64,000 nt of DNA from an uncultured Prevotella sp. (lineage in GTDB: Bacteria; Bacteroidota; Bacteroidia; Bacteroidales; Bacteroidaceae). This document shows, in pieces, positions 55,057 through 62,717 of this stretch. The DNA lies in the NCBI GenBank assembly GCA_900551055.1, contig URUK01000011.1, forward strand, positions 1 through 64,000, in the 5' to 3' direction. Numbering within the stretch: position 1 is the first letter of the stretch; the number at the start of each line of letters is the position of its first letter. The notes under the pieces were generated by a model. That model searched no databases. It was not told the DNA's origin and saw only the letters and a list, made by a program, of their open reading frames with translations. The translations under genes were made by a program, and so were the position numbers.

Positions 55057-55692
55057 ATGAAAAAGATTTTTACTCTTTTAGCAGTGGCCCTCATTGGAGG
55101 CAGCATGAGTGTTAACGCACAAAAGACTTGGAACTTCTCCGAGTGGGAAGCAAGGGACTATACCACTACTGAAACAATCGAAGATCTTACGGTTGTTGCA
55201 ACAAGTGATAAAAAAATCGTCATTGACGGAAGCAATAAGACCATCAATGACGTAAAATACACACAGCGTCTTAAGTTCGGCGGAAGCGGTGCTGAAGACT
55301 CACGCAATGTCAACTTTCAAGTCGACGGGCCATGTACAATAGCAATAGGAGCAACTTCTTCAAGTAACAATGCCGACCGTGTTATAAACGTTGCAGCAAG
55401 TACATTCGACAACATAATTGGCGAAATTAGCGCTCCAGGCGGTAGTGTTGTAGAAGGAACTGTAAGCTATACATCCTCCGAACCAACCACAATATACGTT
55501 TACAGTAAAAGTTCCGGTGCGAACATCTACTACATCACGGTTACTCCTGACGGATCAGCCGGTATCAACGGCGTTGTAGCAGAAGAAGAGGCTGACCCGA
55601 ACGCGCCCGTTTACAACCTTGCAGGTCAGCGCGTTGACAAGAACACGAAGGGCATACTTATCCAGAACGGAAAGAAGTTCGTGAACAAATAA
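55057..55692 (+). CDS. Secreted beta-rich protein with Prevotella-type C-terminal tail
   Basis: 211 residues from MKKIFTLLAVAL, signal peptide ending near VNAQ. The body (KTWNFSEWEARDYTTTETIE, VNFQVDGPCTIAIGATSS, TTIYVYSKSSGANIYYITV) resembles the non-catalytic beta-domain attached to some Prevotella pectate lyases. The end, YNLAGQRVDKNTKGILIQNG plus KKFVNK, is the tail type often seen on exported proteins of this group and related to type IX sorting signals. Function unknown. A terminator follows at 55716. Confidence 0.75.
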   Translation: MKKIFTLLAVALIGGSMSVNAQKTWNFSEWEARDYTTTETIEDLTVVATSDKKIVIDGSNKTINDVKYTQRLKFGGSGAEDSRNVNFQVDGPCTIAIGATSSSNNADRVINVAASTFDNIIGEISAPGGSVVEGTVSYTSSEPTTIYVYSKSSGANIYYITVTPDGSAGINGVVAEEEADPNAPVYNLAGQRVDKNTKGILIQNGKKFVNK

Positions 55693-55715
55693 GCCCTACC
55701 TATTTTAATAATAAC

Positions 55716-55747
55716 AAAGCCCCGTGCCGCCAATGGCATGGGGCTTT
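55716..55747 (+). terminator. Intrinsic terminator of the secreted-protein gene
   Basis: AAAGCCCCGTGCC pairs with GGCATGGGGCTTT around a six-base loop and is followed by ATCG; the A and T tracts are part of the stem ends. Confidence 0.8.
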
Positions 55748-55900
55748 ATCGTTGCTACATCATTATTAGGTATGCCACAAAGGCATGTGCAAACGCAAAA
55801 TACCCACATATTATGATTGCACAATTCACGGAAAATAAGTTACTTTGCAGCTGAAAGCAATAACAGACATGAAGGCATAAGCTACAAAAACAGGCGGACA

Positions 55901-56857
55901 ATGAAGAACAACAAGATGTACGAGGCCGACGACAAGATGATTTCGCTTATCGCCGACAACTACAACATACTGCAAAGCCTCGGCAGGTTCGGCATAAACC
56001 TCGGCTTCGGCGACAAGACTGTGCGCGAAGTGTGCGACGACCAGGGCGTTGACACATACACATTCCTCGCCGTGGTGAACTTCTCAATCAACGGACACCG
56101 CGACATAGACGACGGCGGACGCTTCTCAATCCCTACCCTGCTGCACTACCTGAAGGCGTCGCACGAGTATTACCTGAACTTCCAGCTGCCCACAATACGC
56201 AAGGAGCTGGCCGCAGCCCTTGACGAAAACGACAACCTGGCACGCCTCATCATGAAACTGTATGACGAGTACGCCCACGAGATAAGGAAGCACATGCAGT
56301 ACGAGGAGAAAACGGTGTTCCCATACGTGGACAACCTGCTGGCCGGAAAAGTGAGCGACGACTACGACATGGAGACCTTCTCGAAGAAGCACGGACAGAC
56401 TGACCAGAAGCTGCGCGAACTGAAAAACATCATAATAAAATACCTTCCGAGCGACATACAGCACAACAACCTGCTTACAGCCACGCTCTACAAGCTGTAC
56501 AACAACGAGGAATGGCTTGAAAACCACTCGCTCGTGGAGGAAAGCATATTCATCCCCGCAATCAGGAAACTTGAACTGAAATACAAGCAGAACAACGTAA
56601 GCGTAAAGATTTCGAAGATGATTAGCCGGAACCAGGACGGCAGCGAAGTGCTTAGCGACAGGGAGAAAGACGTCATCGTAAGCCTCGTGCAGGGCATGAC
56701 GAACAAGGAGATTGCCGACCACCTGTGCATTTCCATCAACACGGTCATCACCCACCGCCGCAACATAGCGCGCAAACTGCAAATCCACAGCCCGGCAGGA
56801 CTGACGATTTACGCCATCGTAAACAATCTTGTCGACATCTCGGCAGTGAAGCTTTAG
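55901..56857 (+). CDS. Hemerythrin-like sensor fused to a LuxR-type DNA-binding domain
   Basis: 318 residues from MKNNKMYEADDKM. Residues 8-55 resemble the ScdA/RIC N-domain (LGRFGINLGFGDKTVREVCD) but lack its Cys pair. Residues about 80-230 are a four-helix hemerythrin-like domain with candidate iron ligands (LLHYLKASHEYYL, HEIRKHMQYEEKTVFPY, ENHSLVEESIFIP). Residues 255-318 form a LuxR/FixJ helix-turn-helix (LSDREKDVIVSLVQGMTNKE, IADHLCISINTVITHRR). A di-iron domain on a DNA-binding domain suggests sensing of oxygen or nitric oxide. It sits just before nrdD-nrdG, genes for an oxygen-sensitive enzyme. Confidence 0.85.
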   Translation: MKNNKMYEADDKMISLIADNYNILQSLGRFGINLGFGDKTVREVCDDQGVDTYTFLAVVNFSINGHRDIDDGGRFSIPTLLHYLKASHEYYLNFQLPTIRKELAAALDENDNLARLIMKLYDEYAHEIRKHMQYEEKTVFPYVDNLLAGKVSDDYDMETFSKKHGQTDQKLRELKNIIIKYLPSDIQHNNLLTATLYKLYNNEEWLENHSLVEESIFIPAIRKLELKYKQNNVSVKISKMISRNQDGSEVLSDREKDVIVSLVQGMTNKEIADHLCISINTVITHRRNIARKLQIHSPAGLTIYAIVNNLVDISAVKL

Positions 56858-56885
56858 CCTCAAGTTTGCAATCACAGGCAGGCCG

Positions 56886-56945
56886 TGCGCCTTGCCGTTT
56901 GTAACAGTCCATCACACGGACGACAAACGGCAAGGCGCATTTTTA
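56886..56945 (+). terminator. Strong intrinsic terminator after the hemerythrin-LuxR gene
   Basis: A 17-base-pair perfect stem, TGCGCCTTGCCGTTTGT (56886-56902) with 56923-56939, is followed by TTTTT. It isolates the regulator from nrdD. Confidence 0.92.
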
Positions 56946-56985
56946 TTTTGTTTTCCAATTTAAAAACACGCAAAAAGCTGCTCGA

Positions 56986-57088
56986 TTTGAAAAACTTTTC
57001 ATATCTTTGCGCCGTCAAAGTTTTACAAAATGGAAAACTTTTGAAAATCAAAATATAAAAAAGTTTCCCAAAACGGATAACTTTTCAT
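56986..57088 (+). promoter_or_regulatory. nrdD promoter region with three evenly spaced AACTTTT motifs
   Basis: A TATCTTTG -7 box lies at 57002-57009. Three related sites, GAAAAACTTTTCAT, GGAAAACTTTTGAA and GGATAACTTTTCAT, place AACTTTT at 56993, 57036 and 57079, exactly 43 bases apart, about four helical turns. The first abuts the -7 box; the others lie in the leader. They look like repeated operator sites for a regulator of nrdDG. Confidence 0.5.
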
Positions 57089-57124
57089 ACAACAAAAGAC
57101 AACAACATTACACGAATAACGATA

Positions 57125-59215
57125 ATGAACGCAATGAATTTCACCATCACCAAACGCGACGGGAACACCGAACGGTTCAGCCTCGACAAAATCATGAACG
57201 CGATAATAAAGGCGTTCGACTCGGTAAAAGAACCGGCAGACCTGAACTGCATATCGCGTATAATAAGCCATCTCGATCTCAAAGACGGCATCACAGTAGA
57301 AGACATACAGAACCAAGTGGAAGAAGCGCTGATGCGCGAAGGCTTTTACAAGGTTGCAAAAAGTTTCATGCTGTACCGCCAGCGGCACACCGAAGACCGT
57401 GAAACGATGGAAAAGATGAAGTTCCTTGCCGACTACTGCACGGCCAGCAACGCCGCAACAGGCTCGAAATATGACGCCAACGCCAACGTGGAACACAAGA
57501 ACATAGCCACACTTATAGGCGAACTGCCAAAGTCGAACTTCATCCGCCTCAACCGAAGACTGCTCACCGAGCGCATCAAGAAGATGTATGGCAAGGAACT
57601 GGCCGACAGATACATTTACATGCTTGACCACCACTTTATATATAAGAACGACGAAACAAGCCTTGCCAACTACTGTGCATCCATCACGATGTACCCCTGG
57701 CTGATAGGCGGAACCGTGTCAATAGGCGGGAACTCGACAGCCCCAACCAACCTAAAGTCGTTCTGCGGAGGCTTCGTCAACATGGTGTTCATGGTGTCAA
57801 GCATGCTCAGCGGAGCATGCGCCACGCCCGAATTCCTCATGTATCTCAACTATTTCATTGGCTTGGAATACGGCAAAGACTATTGGCGCGAGGCGGAAAA
57901 GGTTGTTGACCTGTCGGTAAAACAGCGCACAATAGACAAGGTGGTGACCGACTGTTTCGAACAAATAGTATATTCAATCAACCAGCCTACGGGCGCAAGG
58001 AACTACCAGGCCGTGTTCTGGAACATCGCCTATTACGACAAGCCTTACTTCGAAAGCCTGTTCGGCGAGTTCCGTTTCCCGGACGGAAGCCAGCCCGACT
58101 GGGACGGACTTAGCTGGCTGCAAAAGCGCTTCATGAAGTGGTTTAACCACGAGCGGACAAAAACCGTGCTGACGTTTCCCGTCGAGACCATGGCCCTGTT
58201 GACAAAAGACGGCGACGTGATTGACACCGAATGGGGCAACTTCACCGCCGAAATGTACGCCGAGGGGCACTCGTTCTTCACCTACATGAGCGACAACGCC
58301 GACTCGCTAAGCTCATGCTGCCGCCTGCGCAACGAAATCCAAGACAACGGCTTCAGCTATACGCTCGGCGCGGGAGGCGTGTCTACAGGCTCGAAAAGCG
58401 TGCTCACAATCAACCTGAACCGCTGCATACAGTACGCCGAGAACAACGGTGTGGACTACAAAGAGTTCCTTTGCGGCATCACCGACCTTGTACACAAGGT
58501 GCAACTGGCATACAACGAGAACCTTAAAGAACTGCAACGCGCCGGCATGTTGCCGCTGTTCGACGCAGGCTACATCAACATCGGCCGCCAATACCTCACC
58601 ATCGGCATCAACGGGCTGGTAGAGGCGGCGGAGTTCCTCGGCCTCGAAATCAACGACAATCCGGACTACCTGTCATTCGTCCGCTCAGTCCTCGGCATCA
58701 TCGAGAAGTACAACAAGCAGTACCGCACAAAGGACGTGATGTTCAACTGCGAGATGATACCGGCCGAGAACGTCGGTGTAAAGCATGCAAAATGGGACAG
58801 GGAGGACGGCTACGCAGTGCCGCGCGACTGCTATAACAGCTACTTCTACGTGGTGGAAGACCCTTCGCTGAACATCCTCGACAAGTTCAAACTGCACGGA
58901 GCGCCCTACATCGAGCACCTAACCGGCGGCTCGGCGCTGCACATGAACCTTGAAGAACACCTGTCGAAGACGCAGTACCGCCAGCTGCTGCGCGTCGCCG
59001 CGAAAGAGGGATGCAACTATTTCACGTTCAACATACCCAACACCGTGTGCAACGACTGCGGCCACATAGACAAGCGCTACCTGACGGAATGCCCGCACTG
59101 CCACAGCAAGGACGTTGACTACATGACCCGCGTAATCGGCTACTTGAAGCGCGTGAGCAACTTTTCGGCGGCACGTCAGGCAGAGGCGGCACGCAGACAT
59201 TACATCAAAGCCTAA
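57125..59215 (+). CDS. nrdD: Anaerobic ribonucleoside-triphosphate reductase
   Basis: Makes deoxyribonucleotides without oxygen, using a glycyl radical installed by NrdG. The 696 residues begin with an ATP-cone (ITKRDGNTERFSLDKIMNAI, to about residue 95). They contain the catalytic body (GGNSTAPTNLKSFCGGFVNM, FPVETMALLTKDGDV, GAGGVSTGSKSVLTINLNRC) and a four-Cys zinc site (CNDCGH...CPHCHS). They end with the glycyl-radical loop RVIGYL, Gly672. An alternative start three codons in is possible. Followed by nrdG after 12 bases. Confidence 0.97.
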   Translation: MNAMNFTITKRDGNTERFSLDKIMNAIIKAFDSVKEPADLNCISRIISHLDLKDGITVEDIQNQVEEALMREGFYKVAKSFMLYRQRHTEDRETMEKMKFLADYCTASNAATGSKYDANANVEHKNIATLIGELPKSNFIRLNRRLLTERIKKMYGKELADRYIYMLDHHFIYKNDETSLANYCASITMYPWLIGGTVSIGGNSTAPTNLKSFCGGFVNMVFMVSSMLSGACATPEFLMYLNYFIGLEYGKDYWREAEKVVDLSVKQRTIDKVVTDCFEQIVYSINQPTGARNYQAVFWNIAYYDKPYFESLFGEFRFPDGSQPDWDGLSWLQKRFMKWFNHERTKTVLTFPVETMALLTKDGDVIDTEWGNFTAEMYAEGHSFFTYMSDNADSLSSCCRLRNEIQDNGFSYTLGAGGVSTGSKSVLTINLNRCIQYAENNGVDYKEFLCGITDLVHKVQLAYNENLKELQRAGMLPLFDAGYINIGRQYLTIGINGLVEAAEFLGLEINDNPDYLSFVRSVLGIIEKYNKQYRTKDVMFNCEMIPAENVGVKHAKWDREDGYAVPRDCYNSYFYVVEDPSLNILDKFKLHGAPYIEHLTGGSALHMNLEEHLSKTQYRQLLRVAAKEGCNYFTFNIPNTVCNDCGHIDKRYLTECPHCHSKDVDYMTRVIGYLKRVSNFSAARQAEAARRHYIKA

Positions 59216-59227
59216 CGGACAGCAGCC

Positions 59228-59698
59228 ATGTTGAAGTACGTTGACACGGACATCGTGTTCCAGGAAATCCCCGACGAGGTGACAATCGCCGTAAACATAT
59301 CAAACTGCCCGTGCCGGTGCAAGGGCTGCCACAGCAAACACCTGTGGGCAGACACCGGCGAACCGCTGACTACCGACACAGTAGATGGACTGATGTCGAA
59401 ATACGGGGGAGAGGCTACATGTTTCTGTTTCATGGGCGGCGACGCCGACCCCGAAGGCGTTGCGTCACTGTCACGCTACGTAAGAGGACGGTATCCCGGC
59501 ATGAAGACGGGATGGTACAGCGGCCGCAGCCGGGCAGGCCAACCGTCGGTACTTGACGCTTTCGACTACGTAAAGCTCGGGCCTTACGTGGAAACGCTTG
59601 GCGGACTGAAACATACGACCACCAACCAAAGACTGTACAAACGCCGCGACGACGGCCGTATGGAAGACATTACAAGCCGCTTCTGGCGCAGGCAATGA
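59228..59698 (+). CDS. nrdG: Anaerobic ribonucleotide reductase activating protein
   Basis: Radical-SAM activase for NrdD. The 156 residues carry the cluster motif in NCPCRCKGCHSKHLW (CxxxCxxC), GGDADPEG in place of the usual GGEP, and KLGPYVETLGGL. Length and position after nrdD are standard. The neighbouring di-iron LuxR protein upstream is a candidate regulator. Confidence 0.94.
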   Translation: MLKYVDTDIVFQEIPDEVTIAVNISNCPCRCKGCHSKHLWADTGEPLTTDTVDGLMSKYGGEATCFCFMGGDADPEGVASLSRYVRGRYPGMKTGWYSGRSRAGQPSVLDAFDYVKLGPYVETLGGLKHTTTNQRLYKRRDDGRMEDITSRFWRRQ

Positions 59699-59704
59699 CA
59701 GGCG

Positions 59705-59825
59705 GCAATGCAAAAGGCCACCTTTTGCATTGCAATATGCCACATGTCACCTTGCAAAAGGCCGTCTTTCGCAATGCGAAAGACGGCCTTTTGCAATACG
59801 TTGAGTTACAGGGCGTTACGCCACA
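59705..59825. repeat. Palindromic-unit array (copy 8) with conserved tail
   Basis: GCAAAAGGCCACCTTTTGC, GCAATATGCCACATGTC and the palindromic pair GCAAAAGGCCGTCTTTCGC / GCGAAAGACGGCCTTTTGC form the best-preserved copy. The tail TTGAGTTACAGGGCGTTACG follows. It starts eight bases after the nrdG stop and may end nrdDG transcripts. The rest of the 330-base gap holds only the promoter below. Confidence 0.85.
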
Positions 59826-59927
59826 GGCCGCATATACCATAATAACATGACGCAGGCGGAGGCGCGGAGGCAGCTTTGCAAACATACCTTAATTATATAA
59901 CGACAATACCAAAAATACCTTTATAAA

Positions 59928-59959
59928 TTTCAATATTCGGATTTTAATCACTACATTTG
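59928..59959 (+). promoter_or_regulatory. Probable promoter of the GH28-GH105 gene
   Basis: TTTC (59928-59931, one mismatch), a 20-base spacer and TACATTTG (59952-59959). The ATG is about 67 bases downstream. Confidence 0.55.
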
Positions 59960-60026
59960 TAGCCGGAAACGTAAAAAACTACGAAATCTATTAAACCCAA
60001 ACAAATACACTTACAAACTTGAACCT

Positions 60027-62606
60027 ATGAAACAAATACAGACATTACTGCTATGCCTGCTGTTTCCGTTTGCAGTTTACGCATCAGGATGGGACGATGC
60101 GAAATACAGACAAATAGAACAAAGCATCAGGACACCACAGTTCGCCGACCGTACTTTCGACATTACGAAATACGGAGCGTCGCTGAAAGCCACGCCGGCG
60201 CAGAACCAGAAAGCCATAAACAGCGCCATCGAAGCGTGCTCGAAGGCAGGAGGAGGCCGCGTGGTGATACCCGAAGGAACATGGAACACCGGCGCAATAA
60301 GGCTCAAAAGCCACGTGAACCTTGTGATTGAGAAAGGCGCAACGCTGCTGTTCGCATTCGACAGGAGCCTCTATCCGCTCGTGGAGACACGCTGGGAGGG
60401 GCTTGACTGCATGAACTACTCACCCCTGATCTACGCCTACAAGGAAACCGACATAGCCATAACGGGCGAAGGCACCATAGACGGCAACGCCTCTGACGAC
60501 ACATGGTGGCTGATGAGCGGAAAGACGCCGAAAAGCAAAGACGTGCCCGTCGCCGAGAAGCAGCAGAACCCCGGAGGACGCGCCGACCTGCTGAAGATGG
60601 CCGAAGACGGCGTGCCCTTGGAGCAACGGGTGTTCGGCACGGGCAAGGGCCTGCGCCCGCAGATGGTAAACCTCAACCAGTGTGACGGCATACTAATCGA
60701 GGGCGTGACGATGGTGCGCTCGCCGTTCTGGGTGATGCACCCACTGCTTAGCAAGAACATAACCGTGAGGAACGTCACAGTACACAACGACGGGCCCAAC
60801 GGCGACGGCTGCGACCCTGAGTCGTGCGAGAACGTATTGATTGAAAACTGCGTGTTTGACACCGGTGACGACTGCATCGCCATCAAGAGCGGACGCAACG
60901 AAGACGGGCGCGAGGGCGGCAAGGGACGCTACACCGGACGGCCAAGCAAGAATATCATTGTGCGCAACTGCATGATGAAAGACGGCCACGGAGGCGTGGT
61001 TATAGGCTCTGAAATATCGGGAGGCTGCAACAATGTGTTCGTGGAAAACTGCAAGATGGACAGCCCCAACCTCGACCGCATACTGCGCATAAAGACAAAC
61101 TCAGCACGCGGCGGCGTGATAGAGAACATATACATGCGCAACGTCGAGGTAGGCCAGTGCGCCGAAGCGGTGCTGAAAATCAACCTCGACTACGAACCGA
61201 AGGAAATAGCCAAGCGTGGATTTTACCCCACGGTGCGCAACGTCTACATGGAGAACGTAACCTGCAAGAAGAGCAAGTACGGCGTGATGATTGTAGCCTT
61301 CGACGACCGCACCAACGTAAGCAACATAAACCTGAAGGACTGCCGCTTTGACGGCGTGTACAAAAAGCCCGTGTACATCACAGGCAAAACGGAGGGAGTG
61401 AACTACGACAACCTTGTCATCAACGGCTCGCAAATCCTCTCGGAATACCCGTACAAGCATTACAGCGAGTGGATGACGTACTCCGAAATGAAGCGCGTAC
61501 CCCTACCCTACATGCTCGACTTCGCCAAGAAGCCGCGGTGGAACTATGCCAGCGGTATAGAACTCGAGGCGATGCTCGACACTTACCTGGCGTATGGCGG
61601 CGACAGCATAATAAGCTATCTGAAGGCATATCCTGCCAGAATGATTGACGAAAAGGGAAACATCACGGGCTACAAGTACGAGGATTTCAACCTTGACAAC
61701 ACCCGTCCGGGACGCTTCATACTGCGCATGAACCAGCTTTTCCCCGAAAAGAAGTCGGACAAGGCTCTCAAGACAATCTTCAAGCAGCTTGAAAAACAGC
61801 CGCGGACAAAGGACGGCGTGTGGTGGCACAAGGCCATATACGCCCACCAGGTGTGGCTCGACGGCGTGTATATGGGACATCCATTCTACACGATGGCAGC
61901 CCCGATACTGAAAGGAGAGAAGAAAGCCAAGAAGTATTATGACGACGCTTTCGAGCAGATAAGCAAGACTTACAACCGCACTTACGACGAAAAGACCGGC
62001 CTGTGGAAACACGCCTGGGACGAGACCAACAGCATGTTCTGGGCAAACAAGGAAACCGGACTGTCGCAACACACGTGGGCAAGGGCGCAGGGATGGTTCG
62101 CTATGGCTATCCTCGAAGTGCTTGACGCACTGCCGCAGGACTACGAGAACCGCGGCAAGCTTATCGAAATGCTGAACAACGTGATGAAGGCCACAGTGAA
62201 GAAACAGGACAAGAAGACCGGCGTATGGCGCGACGTGCTCGACGTTGACGACCCTCGCAACTACTTTGAAGCCACGGCTTCGTCGATGTTCACATACGTT
62301 CTGCTTAAAGGTTCGCGCCTCGGCTACTTCGGCGAGGACATGAAGAAGGCCGGAATCAAAGGCTACATGGGCATACTGAAAGAATTTGTCAAGGTGAACC
62401 CCGACAAGACCGTGTCGCTTACACGCTGCTGCGAAGTGTCCGGACTCGGGCCTGACAACCCCAAGAGCCGCCGCCGCGACGGTTCGTTTGAATACTACAT
62501 AAGCGAACCGATACGTGACAACGACGGCAAAGGCATAGCTCCGTTCATCTGGGCTTCGCTCGAAATGGAGAAAATGGGTTACGACGTTGCAAGCCTGAAC
62601 AAATAA
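60027..62606 (+). CDS. Secreted GH28 polygalacturonase fused to a GH105 unsaturated-uronyl hydrolase
   Basis: 859 residues with signal peptide (MKQIQTLLLCLLFPFAVYAS). Residues 40-470 are a GH28 beta-helix: FDITKYGAS, NGDGCDPESC, DTGDDCIAIKSG (catalytic Asp pair), GHGGVVIGSE and RIKTN. Residues 510-859 are a GH105 alpha/alpha-barrel (DGVWWHKAIYAHQVWLDGVY, GHPFYTMA, HAWDETNSMFWA, WARAQGWFAMA). Together they could cut pectin backbones and then remove the unsaturated uronic residue left by lyases. Both active sites look intact. The next gene is a pectate lyase, so this is probably the edge of a pectin-utilisation locus. Confidence 0.93.
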   Translation: MKQIQTLLLCLLFPFAVYASGWDDAKYRQIEQSIRTPQFADRTFDITKYGASLKATPAQNQKAINSAIEACSKAGGGRVVIPEGTWNTGAIRLKSHVNLVIEKGATLLFAFDRSLYPLVETRWEGLDCMNYSPLIYAYKETDIAITGEGTIDGNASDDTWWLMSGKTPKSKDVPVAEKQQNPGGRADLLKMAEDGVPLEQRVFGTGKGLRPQMVNLNQCDGILIEGVTMVRSPFWVMHPLLSKNITVRNVTVHNDGPNGDGCDPESCENVLIENCVFDTGDDCIAIKSGRNEDGREGGKGRYTGRPSKNIIVRNCMMKDGHGGVVIGSEISGGCNNVFVENCKMDSPNLDRILRIKTNSARGGVIENIYMRNVEVGQCAEAVLKINLDYEPKEIAKRGFYPTVRNVYMENVTCKKSKYGVMIVAFDDRTNVSNINLKDCRFDGVYKKPVYITGKTEGVNYDNLVINGSQILSEYPYKHYSEWMTYSEMKRVPLPYMLDFAKKPRWNYASGIELEAMLDTYLAYGGDSIISYLKAYPARMIDEKGNITGYKYEDFNLDNTRPGRFILRMNQLFPEKKSDKALKTIFKQLEKQPRTKDGVWWHKAIYAHQVWLDGVYMGHPFYTMAAPILKGEKKAKKYYDDAFEQISKTYNRTYDEKTGLWKHAWDETNSMFWANKETGLSQHTWARAQGWFAMAILEVLDALPQDYENRGKLIEMLNNVMKATVKKQDKKTGVWRDVLDVDDPRNYFEATASSMFTYVLLKGSRLGYFGEDMKKAGIKGYMGILKEFVKVNPDKTVSLTRCCEVSGLGPDNPKSRRRDGSFEYYISEPIRDNDGKGIAPFIWASLEMEKMGYDVASLNK

Positions 62607-62630
62607 AAACAAACCATAAACAAAAACAGA

Positions 62631-62693
62631 CAGACTGGCAAGCAGCGCGCACGCAACGGGACAAACCCGGCACGCCGCTTGCCAGTACGTCTG
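62631..62693 (+). other. Intercistronic stem-loop in the pectin cluster
   Basis: ACTGGCAAGC (62634-62643) pairs with GCTTGCCAGT (62677-62686). Outer CAGAC/GTCTG and inner CGGG/CCCG also pair. No T-run follows, so processing or partial attenuation is more likely than full termination. Confidence 0.6.
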
Positions 62694-62717
62694 CAATAAA
62701 ACTAAAACAAACAACAA

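Noticed and set aside
57023..57634. Minus-strand open frame of 203 codons
   Set aside because: Antisense to the nrdD N-terminus and promoter region.
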